A DNA stretch of 64,000 nt from Novimethylophilus kurashikiensis (GTDB taxonomy: Bacteria > Pseudomonadota > Gammaproteobacteria > Burkholderiales > Methylophilaceae). The translations under genes were made by a program, and so were the position numbers. Positions 26,995 to 35,188 of this stretch are shown here, piece after piece. Within the stretch, counting starts at the first letter, position 1; each line of letters begins with the position of its first letter. The notes beneath the pieces were generated by a model. The model was not told where the DNA came from and did not search any database. It saw only the letters and a program-made list of their open reading frames with translations. The DNA is taken from assembly GCF_003112435.1 (NCBI RefSeq), contig NZ_BDOQ01000007.1, forward strand, positions 161,410 to 225,409. Direction: 5' to 3'.

Positions 26995-27023
26995 TTGCGA
27001 TTTATACTATTTAACGGTATACT
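26995..27023 (+). promoter_or_regulatory. Promoter of the vWA gene
   Basis: TTGCGA (26995-27000), 17 bases, TATACT (27018-27023). Confidence 0.65.
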
Positions 27024-27071
27024 ATTAATAGTCCCCAAGCGGGATTCTCACCTAAAAAATAGGAATAAACC

Positions 27072-29219
27072 ATGACCCATATCGTCCAACTGGGCGCTAT
27101 GGCTGCCTTGGCCATTCAGGCGCTGCCTGTTGTCGCCCAGCCAGTCCCGGCTCCCGTGCATCACCTGCTCGCAATCGACATCTCCGGTTCCACCTACTAC
27201 CACCTCCCTGAGCTACGCCTCCACCTGAAGAACAAGCTTTCCTCGCTTGTGAACGAGAACGATACCGTTTCGATTATCTGGTTCTCCGGTCGCGGCCAAG
27301 TCGGCACGCTGGTTGAAGCCATGAAGGTGCGTAGTGTTGGCGACCTGTCCACATTGCACACCGCCATCGACCGTTTCCTGCAGCCCATGGGCCTGACTGG
27401 CTTCAAGGAGCCGCTGCAAGAGGCCGAAAACATCATTGCACGCCTCAAGGCCAAGACCACCGGTTCACTCTTCAATCTTTTCTTCATGACGGACGGCTAC
27501 GACAACCAGTGGACCGAACGCGAAATTCTGGACCTGTGCGCCAAGCTCGAGAAGCAGCTGGATTCTGCTGCGGTCGTCGAATACGGCTGGCACTGTAACC
27601 GCCCGCTGCTGACCAAGATGGCCGAAACCCTGGGGGGCAATCTGGTGTTCTCCGAAGACTTCCAGGCCTATACCGTCGCCTTCGAAGGCTCATTGACTGG
27701 CGGCCGCAGCAAGAAGGTTCCGGTCAAGTTGGACTATGCCATATCAGGTCCTGTGTTCGGTCTCGCCGGCGGCACGCTGCTGAGCTTCACGCCGGACGCT
27801 GACAACGTCGTGCTCCTTCCGGAAGGTCTCCCCGCTGTCGCGTACTTCACTGCGGCGCCGGGCGAAGCCTTTGACCGCGCTAAGCATGCTGATGCCCATA
27901 TCTGGGCCAGCCTGGTTCCACTGGCACAACGCCTCGAAACCAATACCCTGTTCTCTGTGCTGGGCGCCCTGGGTGACGTTGCCTTGGTCAACAGCTTCTC
28001 GAGCTGCTTCTCCAAGGAAGACTACAGCCGCTTCCAGGATGAAGCGCTTGCTGCTGCAAATGACCCGGCCAAGCGCTATGTCACAGGCTACGACGCCAAC
28101 GCCGTGCCCAAGGAAGATGCGTACACCGTCATGGAACTCCTGGCCGACCTGGCGAGCTCCGACGATAACCTGTTCTATCCGTACCACGAAGCCTTCCATT
28201 ACGAGCGCATCGGTGCGGCGACCAAGGCGCGCAGTGATGAAGCCAAGTTCGAGCCGAATGACAAAACCAAGGGTTACCCGGTCAATGGCCTCGTCTGGAA
28301 TGAATCTCGCCCCAACGTCAGTCTGCGCGTGAAGGTCGATGGCAAGGTCACGCTGCCCGCTACCCGTCCTGCCGGCTTGCCGGAAGCCATCGATAGCTAC
28401 ATCTATCGCAATTACACCATCGTGCGCGACGGCATTGTGCATACCCGTAAGATGGCCGTGTCGCTGGATGAAGCCACCTTCAACAAGCTGCAAGCGAACG
28501 ACTTGCTCGCAGGTGAAGCGTGGGAAGCCGGCAAGGTCTATGTCCTGGATTACCCCAAGGTGCCGGTCATCAATCGCAAGATGGTGAAGGGCACGACCGC
28601 GAAGGATACTTTCAAGCTGGTGGTCGACCTCGAAGTGATGAAGGCAACCCAGAAGGTCTTCAACGATTACCGCAATCGTATTGCGCCCAAGGTATCCAAG
28701 AAGTTCCTGCTGCTCTACGGCCAGGAAGCCACTGATTACCTGGCAAGCATCGGTGTTACCGATTACAACGGCTTCAACCCCGCAAGTGATTCCGTGAAAA
28801 CTGGTGACGTGTATCTTGCCAAGGAGCTGAAGATTGCCGTGAAGGGCCTGTCCTCGCTGCCCAAGGTTGCCGACGTCGAAGCTGCTCTCGCGGCCAAGAA
28901 GAAGCTCAAGATTGGCGAAGCTGTCATGGCTCCGGCACTGGAGCGTCTCGAGAACTTCATGTCGTCTGCGGTGTTTACCAGTGCGGCCAATGGTGATGCT
29001 CTGCTGGAAACCTGGTTGGAAACCGAATCCAAGGCTGTAACGACGCGTACTCGCGAGCTGCAGCAAGAGTTGGCGAAGGCCAAGTTCTCCATCGTGGTTG
29101 GCCACGTCTGGTTCTCGGACATGGCTTCGATGGATGACAACTCACTGGAAGTCGAAGTGCCAGGCTTCGGCAACGCCGCGGTAACCGCGACGCTGAAGGA
29201 TGTAGAAATCGAGAAATAG
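27072..29219 (+). CDS. Large von Willebrand factor A domain protein
   Basis: This 715-residue protein opens with an Ala-rich hydrophobic stretch that may be an uncleaved or weak signal peptide. A vWA domain follows with an intact MIDAS motif, D36-x-S38-x-S40, and FFMTDGYD near residue 139. The remaining ~500 residues are mixed alpha/beta with basic segments and no recognised domain. The high-confidence coding pattern and isolated strong promoter suggest a well-expressed gene. vWA proteins of this size occur in phages and plasmids without a known role; metal-dependent protein binding is the only safe inference. Confidence 0.75.
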   Translation: MTHIVQLGAMAALAIQALPVVAQPVPAPVHHLLAIDISGSTYYHLPELRLHLKNKLSSLVNENDTVSIIWFSGRGQVGTLVEAMKVRSVGDLSTLHTAIDRFLQPMGLTGFKEPLQEAENIIARLKAKTTGSLFNLFFMTDGYDNQWTEREILDLCAKLEKQLDSAAVVEYGWHCNRPLLTKMAETLGGNLVFSEDFQAYTVAFEGSLTGGRSKKVPVKLDYAISGPVFGLAGGTLLSFTPDADNVVLLPEGLPAVAYFTAAPGEAFDRAKHADAHIWASLVPLAQRLETNTLFSVLGALGDVALVNSFSSCFSKEDYSRFQDEALAAANDPAKRYVTGYDANAVPKEDAYTVMELLADLASSDDNLFYPYHEAFHYERIGAATKARSDEAKFEPNDKTKGYPVNGLVWNESRPNVSLRVKVDGKVTLPATRPAGLPEAIDSYIYRNYTIVRDGIVHTRKMAVSLDEATFNKLQANDLLAGEAWEAGKVYVLDYPKVPVINRKMVKGTTAKDTFKLVVDLEVMKATQKVFNDYRNRIAPKVSKKFLLLYGQEATDYLASIGVTDYNGFNPASDSVKTGDVYLAKELKIAVKGLSSLPKVADVEAALAAKKKLKIGEAVMAPALERLENFMSSAVFTSAANGDALLETWLETESKAVTTRTRELQQELAKAKFSIVVGHVWFSDMASMDDNSLEVEVPGFGNAAVTATLKDVEIEK

Positions 29220-29256
29220 AATGGACCACACTGTTAACGGAATCAGAGTCTCCGCA

Positions 29257-29278
29257 ACCCCGCTTCGGCGGGGTTTTA
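29257..29278 (+). terminator. Rho-independent terminator after the vWA gene
   Basis: AACCCCGC-ttcg-GCGGGGTT followed by TT. The next ~150 bases (29281-29430) hold nothing I can identify. Confidence 0.9.
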
Positions 29279-29431
29279 ATTTGGTTACGATGTATCGGTA
29301 ACTGTGCTCTACTTAACATGAAGATGTAACAACAGCATCTGCAAACAATGTCCATCGAATTCACTATAAGACCCTAGGTCCTATCCACCGGGAGAGGCTA
29401 CCTGTTTAAGACAAAGATGTAATGCACAAAA

Positions 29432-29460
29432 AAACGAACCCAGGTGTACTGGGTTCGTTT
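29432..29460 (-). terminator. Terminator of the 30467 gene
   Basis: AAACGAACCCAG pairs with CTGGGTTCGTTT. On the minus strand a run of T follows. Confidence 0.85.
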
Positions 29461-29468
29461 GTGAGCAG

Positions 29469-30467
29469 TTAGGCAGCTTTGAGGGAGTGCTTCTTTTTAC
29501 CCTTACAAAGCTTGTCCACGTAGGTTTCCAGCATCGGCTGCAGCAGCTCTGCCCGCAAGTCGATTGCTTTTTCACCCGTCCGAGGAATGCCCTGTTCAGT
29601 CGCAGCTTCGGTGTAGCTCTGCCAGAACGCTTTCAGGTTGCTATCTGCGATTGCGTCAGGCTCACCCATCTCCGCGCGAACCAGGGTTACCAGGTCCTTG
29701 AGCACGAGCGATTCGAAACGAGTAGCCTTAGCCTCCTCGAACTCATCGACGTACTTATGGGCCACACGCATAATGGCCAGAACCTCCGGGTTACCCACAA
29801 TTGCTGACGGTTTTGTGCCATTACGGCCTTTCGACGGCAGCATGTTCAGCAGTTGGTCAGCGAGCAAAATCGCTTCTTGCTTGGTTCGGGCCTTGTTGCT
29901 GAGCGTGTAAATATCCCCGGTTTTCCCTACACGGCCAATGAAGCGGTTCAGTACAGAGGCAATATTCTTGCCTTCCAGCATCTGGGCCGACCGCAGCTTG
30001 TCGGAGAACCCGGCACAGCGGAAGATAGACCAGAAATTATCCCCGGACCCCTTTACACCTTGTCGGCTGTTGAAGGAGTTGTACAAATTCAGCGCTTCTT
30101 CCAGGCTTTGCGGCTCATAAATGTCAAGCTTGACGTTGTCAAACATGGCAGTGGGCTCGTAAAACCAGTAGTCCAGCCGATGATAGCCGTCAATCAGCAC
30201 CAAACGCCCTTCAAACCAAATGGCAGCGAAGTTACCTTGAGTTGCCGGGCGGTTCTTCAGGGTTTTAACGTGCGTAGTGCGACCACCTTGGTTGCGCGCT
30301 TTGTGGTTGCGTTGCATCCGGAAGATGGTGGCCAGCTGATTCTTGTCATAGAAAATGTCAAGCAACTGCTGCCCCGTCAACGAAGTTGTCGTGCAACGGG
30401 TCCCGTTCATCACAACCACCAAGGCGTTTTTCAGGCTAGCGCGAACTGCGCGAAAAATCTCTTTCAT
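29469..30467 (-). CDS. ParB/Srx-like domain protein
   Basis: This 332-residue protein contains VLIDGYHRLDYW (about residues 87-98), which resembles the active-site or ligand loop of the ParB/sulfiredoxin-like fold (DGxHR). Helical segments follow, and the end is basic (KGKKKHSLKAA). There is no obvious helix-turn-helix and no ParA gene nearby, so a partition role is not supported. ATG 30467 is preferred over the GTG one codon upstream because AAGGAAA is better placed. It is divergent from the 30581 gene, with overlapping promoter elements. Confidence 0.45.
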   Translation of the reverse strand: MKEIFRAVRASLKNALVVVMNGTRCTTTSLTGQQLLDIFYDKNQLATIFRMQRNHKARNQGGRTTHVKTLKNRPATQGNFAAIWFEGRLVLIDGYHRLDYWFYEPTAMFDNVKLDIYEPQSLEEALNLYNSFNSRQGVKGSGDNFWSIFRCAGFSDKLRSAQMLEGKNIASVLNRFIGRVGKTGDIYTLSNKARTKQEAILLADQLLNMLPSKGRNGTKPSAIVGNPEVLAIMRVAHKYVDEFEEAKATRFESLVLKDLVTLVRAEMGEPDAIADSNLKAFWQSYTEAATEQGIPRTGEKAIDLRAELLQPMLETYVDKLCKGKKKHSLKAA

Positions 30468-30518
30468 CACTGTTTCCTTAAAAATTGATAGTTACAAAGT
30501 AAGTGTTTCCACCTCCAT

Positions 30519-30524
30519 GTATAG
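30519..30524 (-). promoter_or_regulatory. CTATAC element of the 30467 gene
   Basis: CTATAC on the minus strand, 51 bases before the start. It overlaps the -35 box of the divergent plus-strand promoter (30522-30527). Confidence 0.45.
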
Positions 30525-30550
30525 ACAAAGTTGGCTTTCTATGGTATATT
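30522..30550 (+). promoter_or_regulatory. Promoter of the 30581 gene
   Basis: TAGACA (30522-30527), 17 bases, TATATT (30545-30550). The overlap with a minus-strand CTATAC suggests mutual exclusion of the divergent transcripts. Confidence 0.65.
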
Positions 30551-30580
30551 TTGACCATTCACTTAAAACATACGGCAAAC

Positions 30581-31213
30581 ATGGATGTATCTACCAAACA
30601 TCTCAAGGCTTACGTTATGGACGGTCCTGCGCCAGGGACCTGTAAGTTTGGCTCGTCGGTCACCCCAAAGAGTCGAGAACGCAACTTTAAGACCAGTGCG
30701 CCGTTCATGCGCCTAGTGTACACTCAGCCAATCGACAGTAGAGCTTGGGAGTATGCAATGCACAAGGAGCTTCATAAAACTGGGTTGGCGCTTAGTAATG
30801 AAGTGTATGCCATGGATAGCAGCGATATGGTTGCCCTCGTGTCAGGTGAGGTACCGGGCAAACCAGCTGAGCGCCATAAGTTGCTGCGCATGGTCCTATC
30901 GGCAGAGTTAGCGCCAGGCGTGACTATCGAAGACGCAAGTCACGCAAACATCGACTTCCTTGCAGACGAGGAGCTACCCCCTGCCCGAAAGGTTCGTGAA
31001 GACTTAGCGCTTCTTTTCGATGCCGGCCTTGCGCATGTGGCCGCGGCTAACGGGCTTCCAGACGCTATCGTAGTCATAGACTCTGAAAAGTTTCAGGCCA
31101 AGCTTCCCCATTTGACTAAGGCGTTGCCGATGTTGATTTTTGGGAAAGGGGTGCAGCCTTACACTAAGGGGTTGCCGCGCGTAGATAAGCCCGGCTTGCT
31201 TCGGGTGAAATGA
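30581..31213 (+). CDS. GIY-YIG/T5orf172-like protein
   Basis: This 210-residue protein has, near the N-terminus, a pattern like the T5orf172 branch of GIY-YIG nucleases: GTCKFGSSVTPKSRE (about 19-33), then a spaced E-x-x-x-H (EYAMHKELH, about 58-66) and a following NEVYAM. The rest (about 85-210) has no recognised domain. ATG 30581 lies about 24 bases after the inferred transcript start and has no strong ribosome site. Nuclease activity is inference; the family also contains inactive DNA-binding members. Confidence 0.45.
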   Translation: MDVSTKHLKAYVMDGPAPGTCKFGSSVTPKSRERNFKTSAPFMRLVYTQPIDSRAWEYAMHKELHKTGLALSNEVYAMDSSDMVALVSGEVPGKPAERHKLLRMVLSAELAPGVTIEDASHANIDFLADEELPPARKVREDLALLFDAGLAHVAAANGLPDAIVVIDSEKFQAKLPHLTKALPMLIFGKGVQPYTKGLPRVDKPGLLRVK

Positions 31214-31398
31214 CGCCACCAGGCGATTGCCCCGAAGCGCCAATTGTAAATAAATGGTTTGCCTAGGTTAGGTTGTTGTCAGGTTCCGCTGGCGCGCATT
31301 TAAGACTCCTCTGCAATTAGCTGACAACACGGTTGTTTACATCATTACTTCCACATAAGAGAAGTAGGCCATTTTTCCGCTGATGACCTCAACGGTGT
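31214..31398. other. Gene-free stretch with an 8-base inverted repeat
   Basis: No convincing gene. GTTGTCAG (31275-31282) and CTGACAAC (31321-31328) are exact inverted repeats 38 bases apart and could close a large RNA loop. No promoter with both boxes is visible. Confidence 0.3.
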
Positions 31399-31428
31399 AG
31401 CCCAAGCGCATTTAGCGCTTGGGCTTTA
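31399..31428 (+). terminator. Rho-independent terminator
   Basis: AGCCCAAGCGC-attta-GCGCTTGGGCT followed by TTATGG. It is probably the end of the 30581 transcript. Confidence 0.75.
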
Positions 31429-31492
31429 TGGATTATTAGTTACTTAGGACGGAATTCAGTAAACTACCTTCTCCAGAATAAAGGAGAATAAG

Positions 31493-32047
31493 GTGGAAAA
31501 AGCAATACGAATTTACAGAACTATCGACGAAGCCAGAGCCCTATCATTCCCTATGATTTCCACTGGAGAAGCTACCGCCATCCAGTGGGAGCTCTCTCAT
31601 ATCGTTAACGACCAAAGCTCGACATCTGCAAAGGTTGCCAAACTGTTAACGTTGACCGACCGTATCGTCAAAATCCCAAAGGAGTTCTCTGTATGCTCGC
31701 AGAAGTGCTCTCATTGCTGCCATATCCCAGTCTCCATCTCTGGAGTTGAAGCTGACTTGCTGGCTGAGACGTCCGGCCGAGAAATAAAGAAGCGAGGCGG
31801 ACTGTTCCTCAATAAGTATTCACCCTGTCCTTTCCTGCGTAAGAACGAATGCTCCGTATACGACGTCCGGCCGTTGGTCTGCCGCGCTCATTTTGCCTTC
31901 GATGACCCGCAGTACTGTAAAGCGCAAACGGTTCCCCATGCCACCTACACGGTCGCGAGCAATGGCTTTCTGGGAAAGGTTATGAAAGCCATCGATTACC
32001 TTAACCAAGACAAGCGGGCAGGGGACATTAGAGCCTTCTTTAAATGA
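31493..32047 (+). CDS. YkgJ-type CxxCxxCC metal-binding protein
   Basis: This 184-residue protein starts at GTG after AAGGAG at a six-base spacing. The cysteine cluster CSQKCSHCC (about residues 63-71) and later CPFLRKNECSVYDVRPLVCR match the CxxCxxCC family, proposed to chelate zinc or iron. Full family length. The substrate is unknown. It stands alone between a terminator and a CTATAC-driven gene. Confidence 0.8.
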   Translation: MEKAIRIYRTIDEARALSFPMISTGEATAIQWELSHIVNDQSSTSAKVAKLLTLTDRIVKIPKEFSVCSQKCSHCCHIPVSISGVEADLLAETSGREIKKRGGLFLNKYSPCPFLRKNECSVYDVRPLVCRAHFAFDDPQYCKAQTVPHATYTVASNGFLGKVMKAIDYLNQDKRAGDIRAFFK

Positions 32048-32054
32048 GCTAAGG

Positions 32055-32060
32055 CTATAC
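32055..32060 (+). promoter_or_regulatory. CTATAC element of the 32088 gene
   Basis: CTATAC 28 bases before the ATG, starting just eight bases after the previous stop. No -35 box is visible. Confidence 0.45.
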
Positions 32061-32087
32061 CTTGGTACATACTACTGAGGAAATATC

Positions 32088-32495
32088 ATGCAACCCACTA
32101 TGATTCAAGAATGGATGCGCCAGCAGCTTGCCAAAGTTGAGGGTAATTGCCATTCAGCACAAGGCAGAATCGCTGCCGCGCGCACGATGCGAGAAGTCGT
32201 TCAAGCCATGCAAATCTCCGTACCCCCGGAGTTGCGTAGCGTGATACGTTCCCAACCAGGAATGCGGGCATTAACCGCGGCGGCCGAGCGCCGGCTCACT
32301 GAACTGCTCGAGGCGCAACTGGAAGAAGCGCGCAAAGCAGAGTCGACAGAGGCGGCTAAAGGTATCCTCGGCCGGCGACGTGCGCAGGACTGGCCCTACT
32401 TGAGAGGCACTTATGCGCATATCTACCGTAAGGCGGATATGGAAGCGCGAAGGCTTCTTCATACCAAGGAAAAGGAGAGTGGTAATGGACATTAA
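32088..32495 (+). CDS. Unknown helical protein, 135 residues
   Basis: Charged and mostly helical, with RRLTELLEAQLEEARKAE in the middle (probable coiled coil) and a basic end. Ribosome site TGAGGA. No recognised family. It overlaps a tiny downstream gene. Confidence 0.6.
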   Translation: MQPTMIQEWMRQQLAKVEGNCHSAQGRIAAARTMREVVQAMQISVPPELRSVIRSQPGMRALTAAAERRLTELLEAQLEEARKAESTEAAKGILGRRRAQDWPYLRGTYAHIYRKADMEARRLLHTKEKESGNGH

Positions 32496-32598
32496 TCAGC
32501 CACAGACACAAACTAAATACCCAGTCTGGGTTGGAGTTGGTTACCGCGGGTATTGGACTTGGACGACTCAACCCACACCTAAAGTGGCAATTAAGTAA
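32485..32598 (+). CDS. 37-residue small protein overlapping the previous gene
   Basis: The ATG lies seven bases after AAGGAG and inside the last codons of the 32088 gene. The product begins MDINQPQTQTK and has a Tyr/Trp/Gly-rich centre (VGVGYRGYWTWT). It ends just before a strong terminator. Existence is inferred from the ribosome site and spacing only. Confidence 0.45.
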   Translation: MDINQPQTQTKYPVWVGVGYRGYWTWTTQPTPKVAIK

Positions 32599-32613
32599 AA
32601 TCAATCTCTAAAC

Positions 32614-32640
32614 AAAGCCCGTTTTTACGGGCTTTTTGTT
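32614..32640 (+). terminator. Rho-independent terminator
   Basis: AAAGCCCGT-ttt-ACGGGCTTTTT. Confidence 0.9.
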
Positions 32641-32647
32641 AACGTAC

Positions 32648-32676
32648 TAGACAAATATGATGGTTTGTGCTATATT
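32648..32676 (+). promoter_or_regulatory. Promoter of the 32710 gene
   Basis: TAGACA (32648-32653), 17 bases, TATATT (32671-32676), with TG two bases before the -10 (extended -10). Confidence 0.65.
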
Positions 32677-32709
32677 AAAAACTAGATTCAAAAAGGGCGA
32701 CAATTCGTC

Positions 32710-32952
32710 ATGACCTCCACAACCATCTCAACCAATACGCAATCCAACGAAGCCGCGCTCGAAACGGGTCCGGTCGTGGGATATTTCCTTGGGCATGAAA
32801 TCCATGCTTGGGTGCGCGTGCCTGAGGGTGTGTATGTGTATGACGGCATCGCTCCTGGGCCTCGACCCGGCATGGTCGATATGACCAAGCTGAAATCAGA
32901 CGAAATTTGCATCTCTCCCGGCCTTTGCTATAAGCTCGACCCCTCAATCTAA
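32710..32952 (+). CDS. Unknown small protein, 80 residues
   Basis: Thr/Ser/Asn-rich N-terminus, then a compact beta-like region (VVGYFLGHEIHAWVRVPEGVYVYDG). No signal peptide. AAGGG precedes the ATG. The following HD gene starts 14 bases after its stop, so the two form an operon. Confidence 0.6.
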   Translation: MTSTTISTNTQSNEAALETGPVVGYFLGHEIHAWVRVPEGVYVYDGIAPGPRPGMVDMTKLKSDEICISPGLCYKLDPSI

Positions 32953-32965
32953 GGAGGTCTGCACA

Positions 32966-33547
32966 TTGTTATTCCCCTCGGTCCCCGTGCGCTTCGTGAG
33001 CGCGGTTCGCGCTGCCTATCGGGAGCCGCACCGGCATTTTCACTGCTGGGGCCATATTCAGCATTTGGTGAAAACGGCACGTCAACTGAATTGGAAGTTG
33101 AGACGCGCTGAGCAGTTGGCCGTCCTATGCCACGACCTGGTGTATGTGCCAGGGGCACCAGCGGGGAGTAACGAATTAGCGAGTATTGAGGCGATGGATG
33201 CGCTTCTGGTAGAGCTTAAGGTGGCGGTGCCGCTCATGGCCAAGAGTGAAGCCAAAGAAATCATCATGGCAACGGTCGACCACAGGCCCAGTTTTATTGC
33301 GTCAAGGGTCTGCGACCTCGACCTTGCCATTCTAGGCGGTACCCCTGCTGCCTGGACTCGATACCGCGCGGCGGTGCGTGCCGAGTATCCTCAGATGAGC
33401 GACGCGCAGTTTAACGAGGGGTCACAAGCTTTTCTCGCTGGGATGCTGGCTCGGCAGTCGATTTACCAGACCCCTGAGGCGATAGCCCGGTTCGAAGCCC
33501 GGGCGCGTGAAAACATTTCCAGAGAATTGGCAGCGCTGGCAGAATAG
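32966..33547 (+). CDS. HD-superfamily metal-dependent phosphohydrolase-like protein
   Basis: This 193-residue protein starts at TTG 32966, justified by AAGGAGGT eight bases upstream and the fit to the family N-terminus. Histidines in YREPHRHFHCWGHI (about 19-32), the HD pair in CHDLVY (about 54-59) and DHR near 101 match the predicted metal-dependent HD hydrolases related to YpgQ/nucleotidase-like proteins. Substrate unknown; nucleotides are the usual guess. Confidence 0.75.
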   Translation: MLFPSVPVRFVSAVRAAYREPHRHFHCWGHIQHLVKTARQLNWKLRRAEQLAVLCHDLVYVPGAPAGSNELASIEAMDALLVELKVAVPLMAKSEAKEIIMATVDHRPSFIASRVCDLDLAILGGTPAAWTRYRAAVRAEYPQMSDAQFNEGSQAFLAGMLARQSIYQTPEAIARFEARARENISRELAALAE

Positions 33548-33572
33548 CGCTCCTTTTGATGTGAGGTAGGTG

Positions 33573-34190
33573 ATGGGCGAGGCTAAACGCAAGAAAGTCG
33601 ATATGGCGCCGCTGGAAGATGCCGTCGGCAAAGTAGGCTCGGCACTCCGTAGGCTGGCCACGGCCGCGAGCGGTTCATTTGGCAGCGATTGCTTTATGCA
33701 TGCCGAAATGGGGCGTTTGGCGCTGGAAGAGCTTGGCTTCAAGGCGGTGCGCAAAAGCGGCTTCGCTGCTTGGCGCCTGGGGGCGGGTGACGGCGACGTC
33801 ATCTCGCATACGGAGGAGGCCCTGTCTTATCTTCCGCCAGGCACGGAAGGCTTACCGTACCATACCTGGTTGGAGGTTTCGGGGTACATTGTCGACTTCA
33901 CGACCTACCAGCTACGCCATAAGGCGGAAGAGCTGGATGCTGCGGACGGCGGTCACACCAACGTGGATTGGTGTCCGGATGTGCTCATCATTAACAAACA
34001 CCATGTCATGACGTATCGACAGGTGGCGCAGGCGGCGACTCCACCAGCCGTATACTATGAAGCAAGGTCCAATCTGGACGACTATTTAGCCAGCAAGTAC
34101 ACCATTGACCCGCAGGACTATGTCGCCCTGCGCATTCTCATGTTCAACCAGAGCATGCAGGTGATGGGCCCCAACGATATCGAGAGCTAA
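33573..34190 (+). CDS. Possible papain/transglutaminase-like fold protein
   Basis: This 205-residue protein has a Cys-His-Asp-like order: C (SDCFMHAE, about 41), H (PYHTWLEV, about 96) and D (VDFTTYQL, about 106). H-x-W-x-E followed by V-D-F-T is common in transglutaminase- and NlpC-like folds. Catalysis is inferred. ATG 33573 is chosen over the overlapping GTG. No signal peptide, so the protein acts in the cytoplasm. It follows the HD gene by 25 bases. Confidence 0.45.
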   Translation: MGEAKRKKVDMAPLEDAVGKVGSALRRLATAASGSFGSDCFMHAEMGRLALEELGFKAVRKSGFAAWRLGAGDGDVISHTEEALSYLPPGTEGLPYHTWLEVSGYIVDFTTYQLRHKAEELDAADGGHTNVDWCPDVLIINKHHVMTYRQVAQAATPPAVYYEARSNLDDYLASKYTIDPQDYVALRILMFNQSMQVMGPNDIES

Positions 34191-34225
34191 GTATCACGCG
34201 TTCAGGCTTCAGGAGCGCAATGCTC

Positions 34226-34254
34226 TTGACAATTGTTGGTTAGTTTGATATAGT
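34226..34254 (+). promoter_or_regulatory. Consensus promoter of the ppGpp-hydrolase-like gene
   Basis: TTGACA (34226-34231), 17 bases, TATAGT (34249-34254). Confidence 0.75.
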
Positions 34255-34276
34255 ACCACCATCAAAGGAGCCAATC

Positions 34277-34801
34277 ATGCAAGAAGTACTGGACGCGCTT
34301 CAATTCGCAAAACAACGTCACAAGGGTCAGGTTCGCCGGGGTTCCGGTGAGCCATATATTACCCATCCTGTGGCGGTGAGCTACCTGGTTGCGGCATACA
34401 AGCGCTCCAAGCGGCTGAGAGAGCTTATTGTGGCGGCCATGCTTCATGATGTCGTAGAAGATACGTCGACCACCATCGAGGAGATTTCACGGCGATTCGG
34501 TGTGTTCGTCGCCTCATTGGTGCTCGAGCTCACCAATGACAAGGAAGAAATTTTGCGTCATGGCAAGCTGGAGTACCAGTCCAAGAAGCTCCTGAGCATT
34601 TCAGGCTATGCCTTGGTTATCAAGCTTGCCGACCGACTACATAACATCAGTGATGCCCCGACGCCCAAGATGGTCCGGGATACGCTGGTGCTGATTGAGC
34701 GGTTGCGTGCCGGCCGTAAGCTCACAAAAACACAAGAAGCAATGGTTTCCGACCTGGAATCCCTTTGCCATCAGAAGCAGGCTCTCCAAGCTGCCGCCTA
34801 A
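34277..34801 (+). CDS. Small alarmone hydrolase-like HD protein (RelA/SpoT hydrolase domain)
   Basis: This 174-residue stand-alone HD domain has the MESH1/SpoT hydrolase motifs: KQRHKGQVRRGSGEPYITHP (about 13-32), AAMLHDVVEDT (HD at about 57-58; ED) and KLADRLHNI near 114. No synthetase domain. The probable reaction is removal of the 3'-pyrophosphate from ppGpp or a related compound with manganese. Ribosome site AAAGGAG; its own consensus promoter. On a plasmid it could damp the host stringent response. Confidence 0.82.
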   Translation: MQEVLDALQFAKQRHKGQVRRGSGEPYITHPVAVSYLVAAYKRSKRLRELIVAAMLHDVVEDTSTTIEEISRRFGVFVASLVLELTNDKEEILRHGKLEYQSKKLLSISGYALVIKLADRLHNISDAPTPKMVRDTLVLIERLRAGRKLTKTQEAMVSDLESLCHQKQALQAAA

Positions 34802-34987
34802 TGCGCCTCCCGGCGCAACTCTAACAACTTGAGTTGTTAACTAATGGTGCAGGTGCACCTCTCGAAGGCATTATTTTGCTCTCGAAATCCTGTCATAAAT
34901 CTAAAACATTGTTAAGTTAACATATGTTTTGTGAGTGGCATGATTCTTGATAGCTTAAGGCTAAACTTATTTGGAGAATAGAATAAT
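34802..34987. other. Gene-free stretch with an 18-base palindrome and a repeated word
   Basis: TAACAACT-TG-AGTTGTTA (34822-34839) is a dyad. GCGCC-TCCC-GGCGC (34803-34816) is a small hairpin. ATTGTTAAGTTAA at 34908-34920 is repeated exactly at 41226-41238. No gene seen. Confidence 0.35.
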
Positions 34988-35188
34988 ATGTACTCAGACG
35001 CAGTTACCTTAATTTCCATCCTGCGCAATGAAGAGCCGTCGCGTGTTCATGACTGGGATAAACCGGTCGTGGCCAAGCTGGAGGCAGACCCTGCAACCTT
35101 GCACGCGTTTCGCTTTGGTTCCGACGAAGTTCGCTGGGATATCTACGCCAAGCTCAAATACAAGGACTACGGTCGCGTCTTCGGCTAG
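34988..35188 (+). CDS. Small protein of unknown function
   Basis: This 66-residue protein has a central acidic/basic mix and aromatic tail. GGAG lies 12 bases before the ATG, a little far. Its stop overlaps the end of the convergent Slam-like gene by four bases. No family recognised. Confidence 0.45.
   Translation: MYSDAVTLISILRNEEPSRVHDWDKPVVAKLEADPATLHAFRFGSDEVRWDIYAKLKYKDYGRVFG

Noticed and set aside
27744..29105. 453-codon open frame on the minus strand inside the vWA gene
   Set aside because: It arises from codon bias of the opposite strand. The plus-strand protein has MIDAS motifs, a promoter and a terminator.
29469..30467. Plasmid partition ParB
   Set aside because: Only a DGYHR-like loop is present. 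No helix-turn-helix, no ParA neighbour and no parS-like repeats adjacent.
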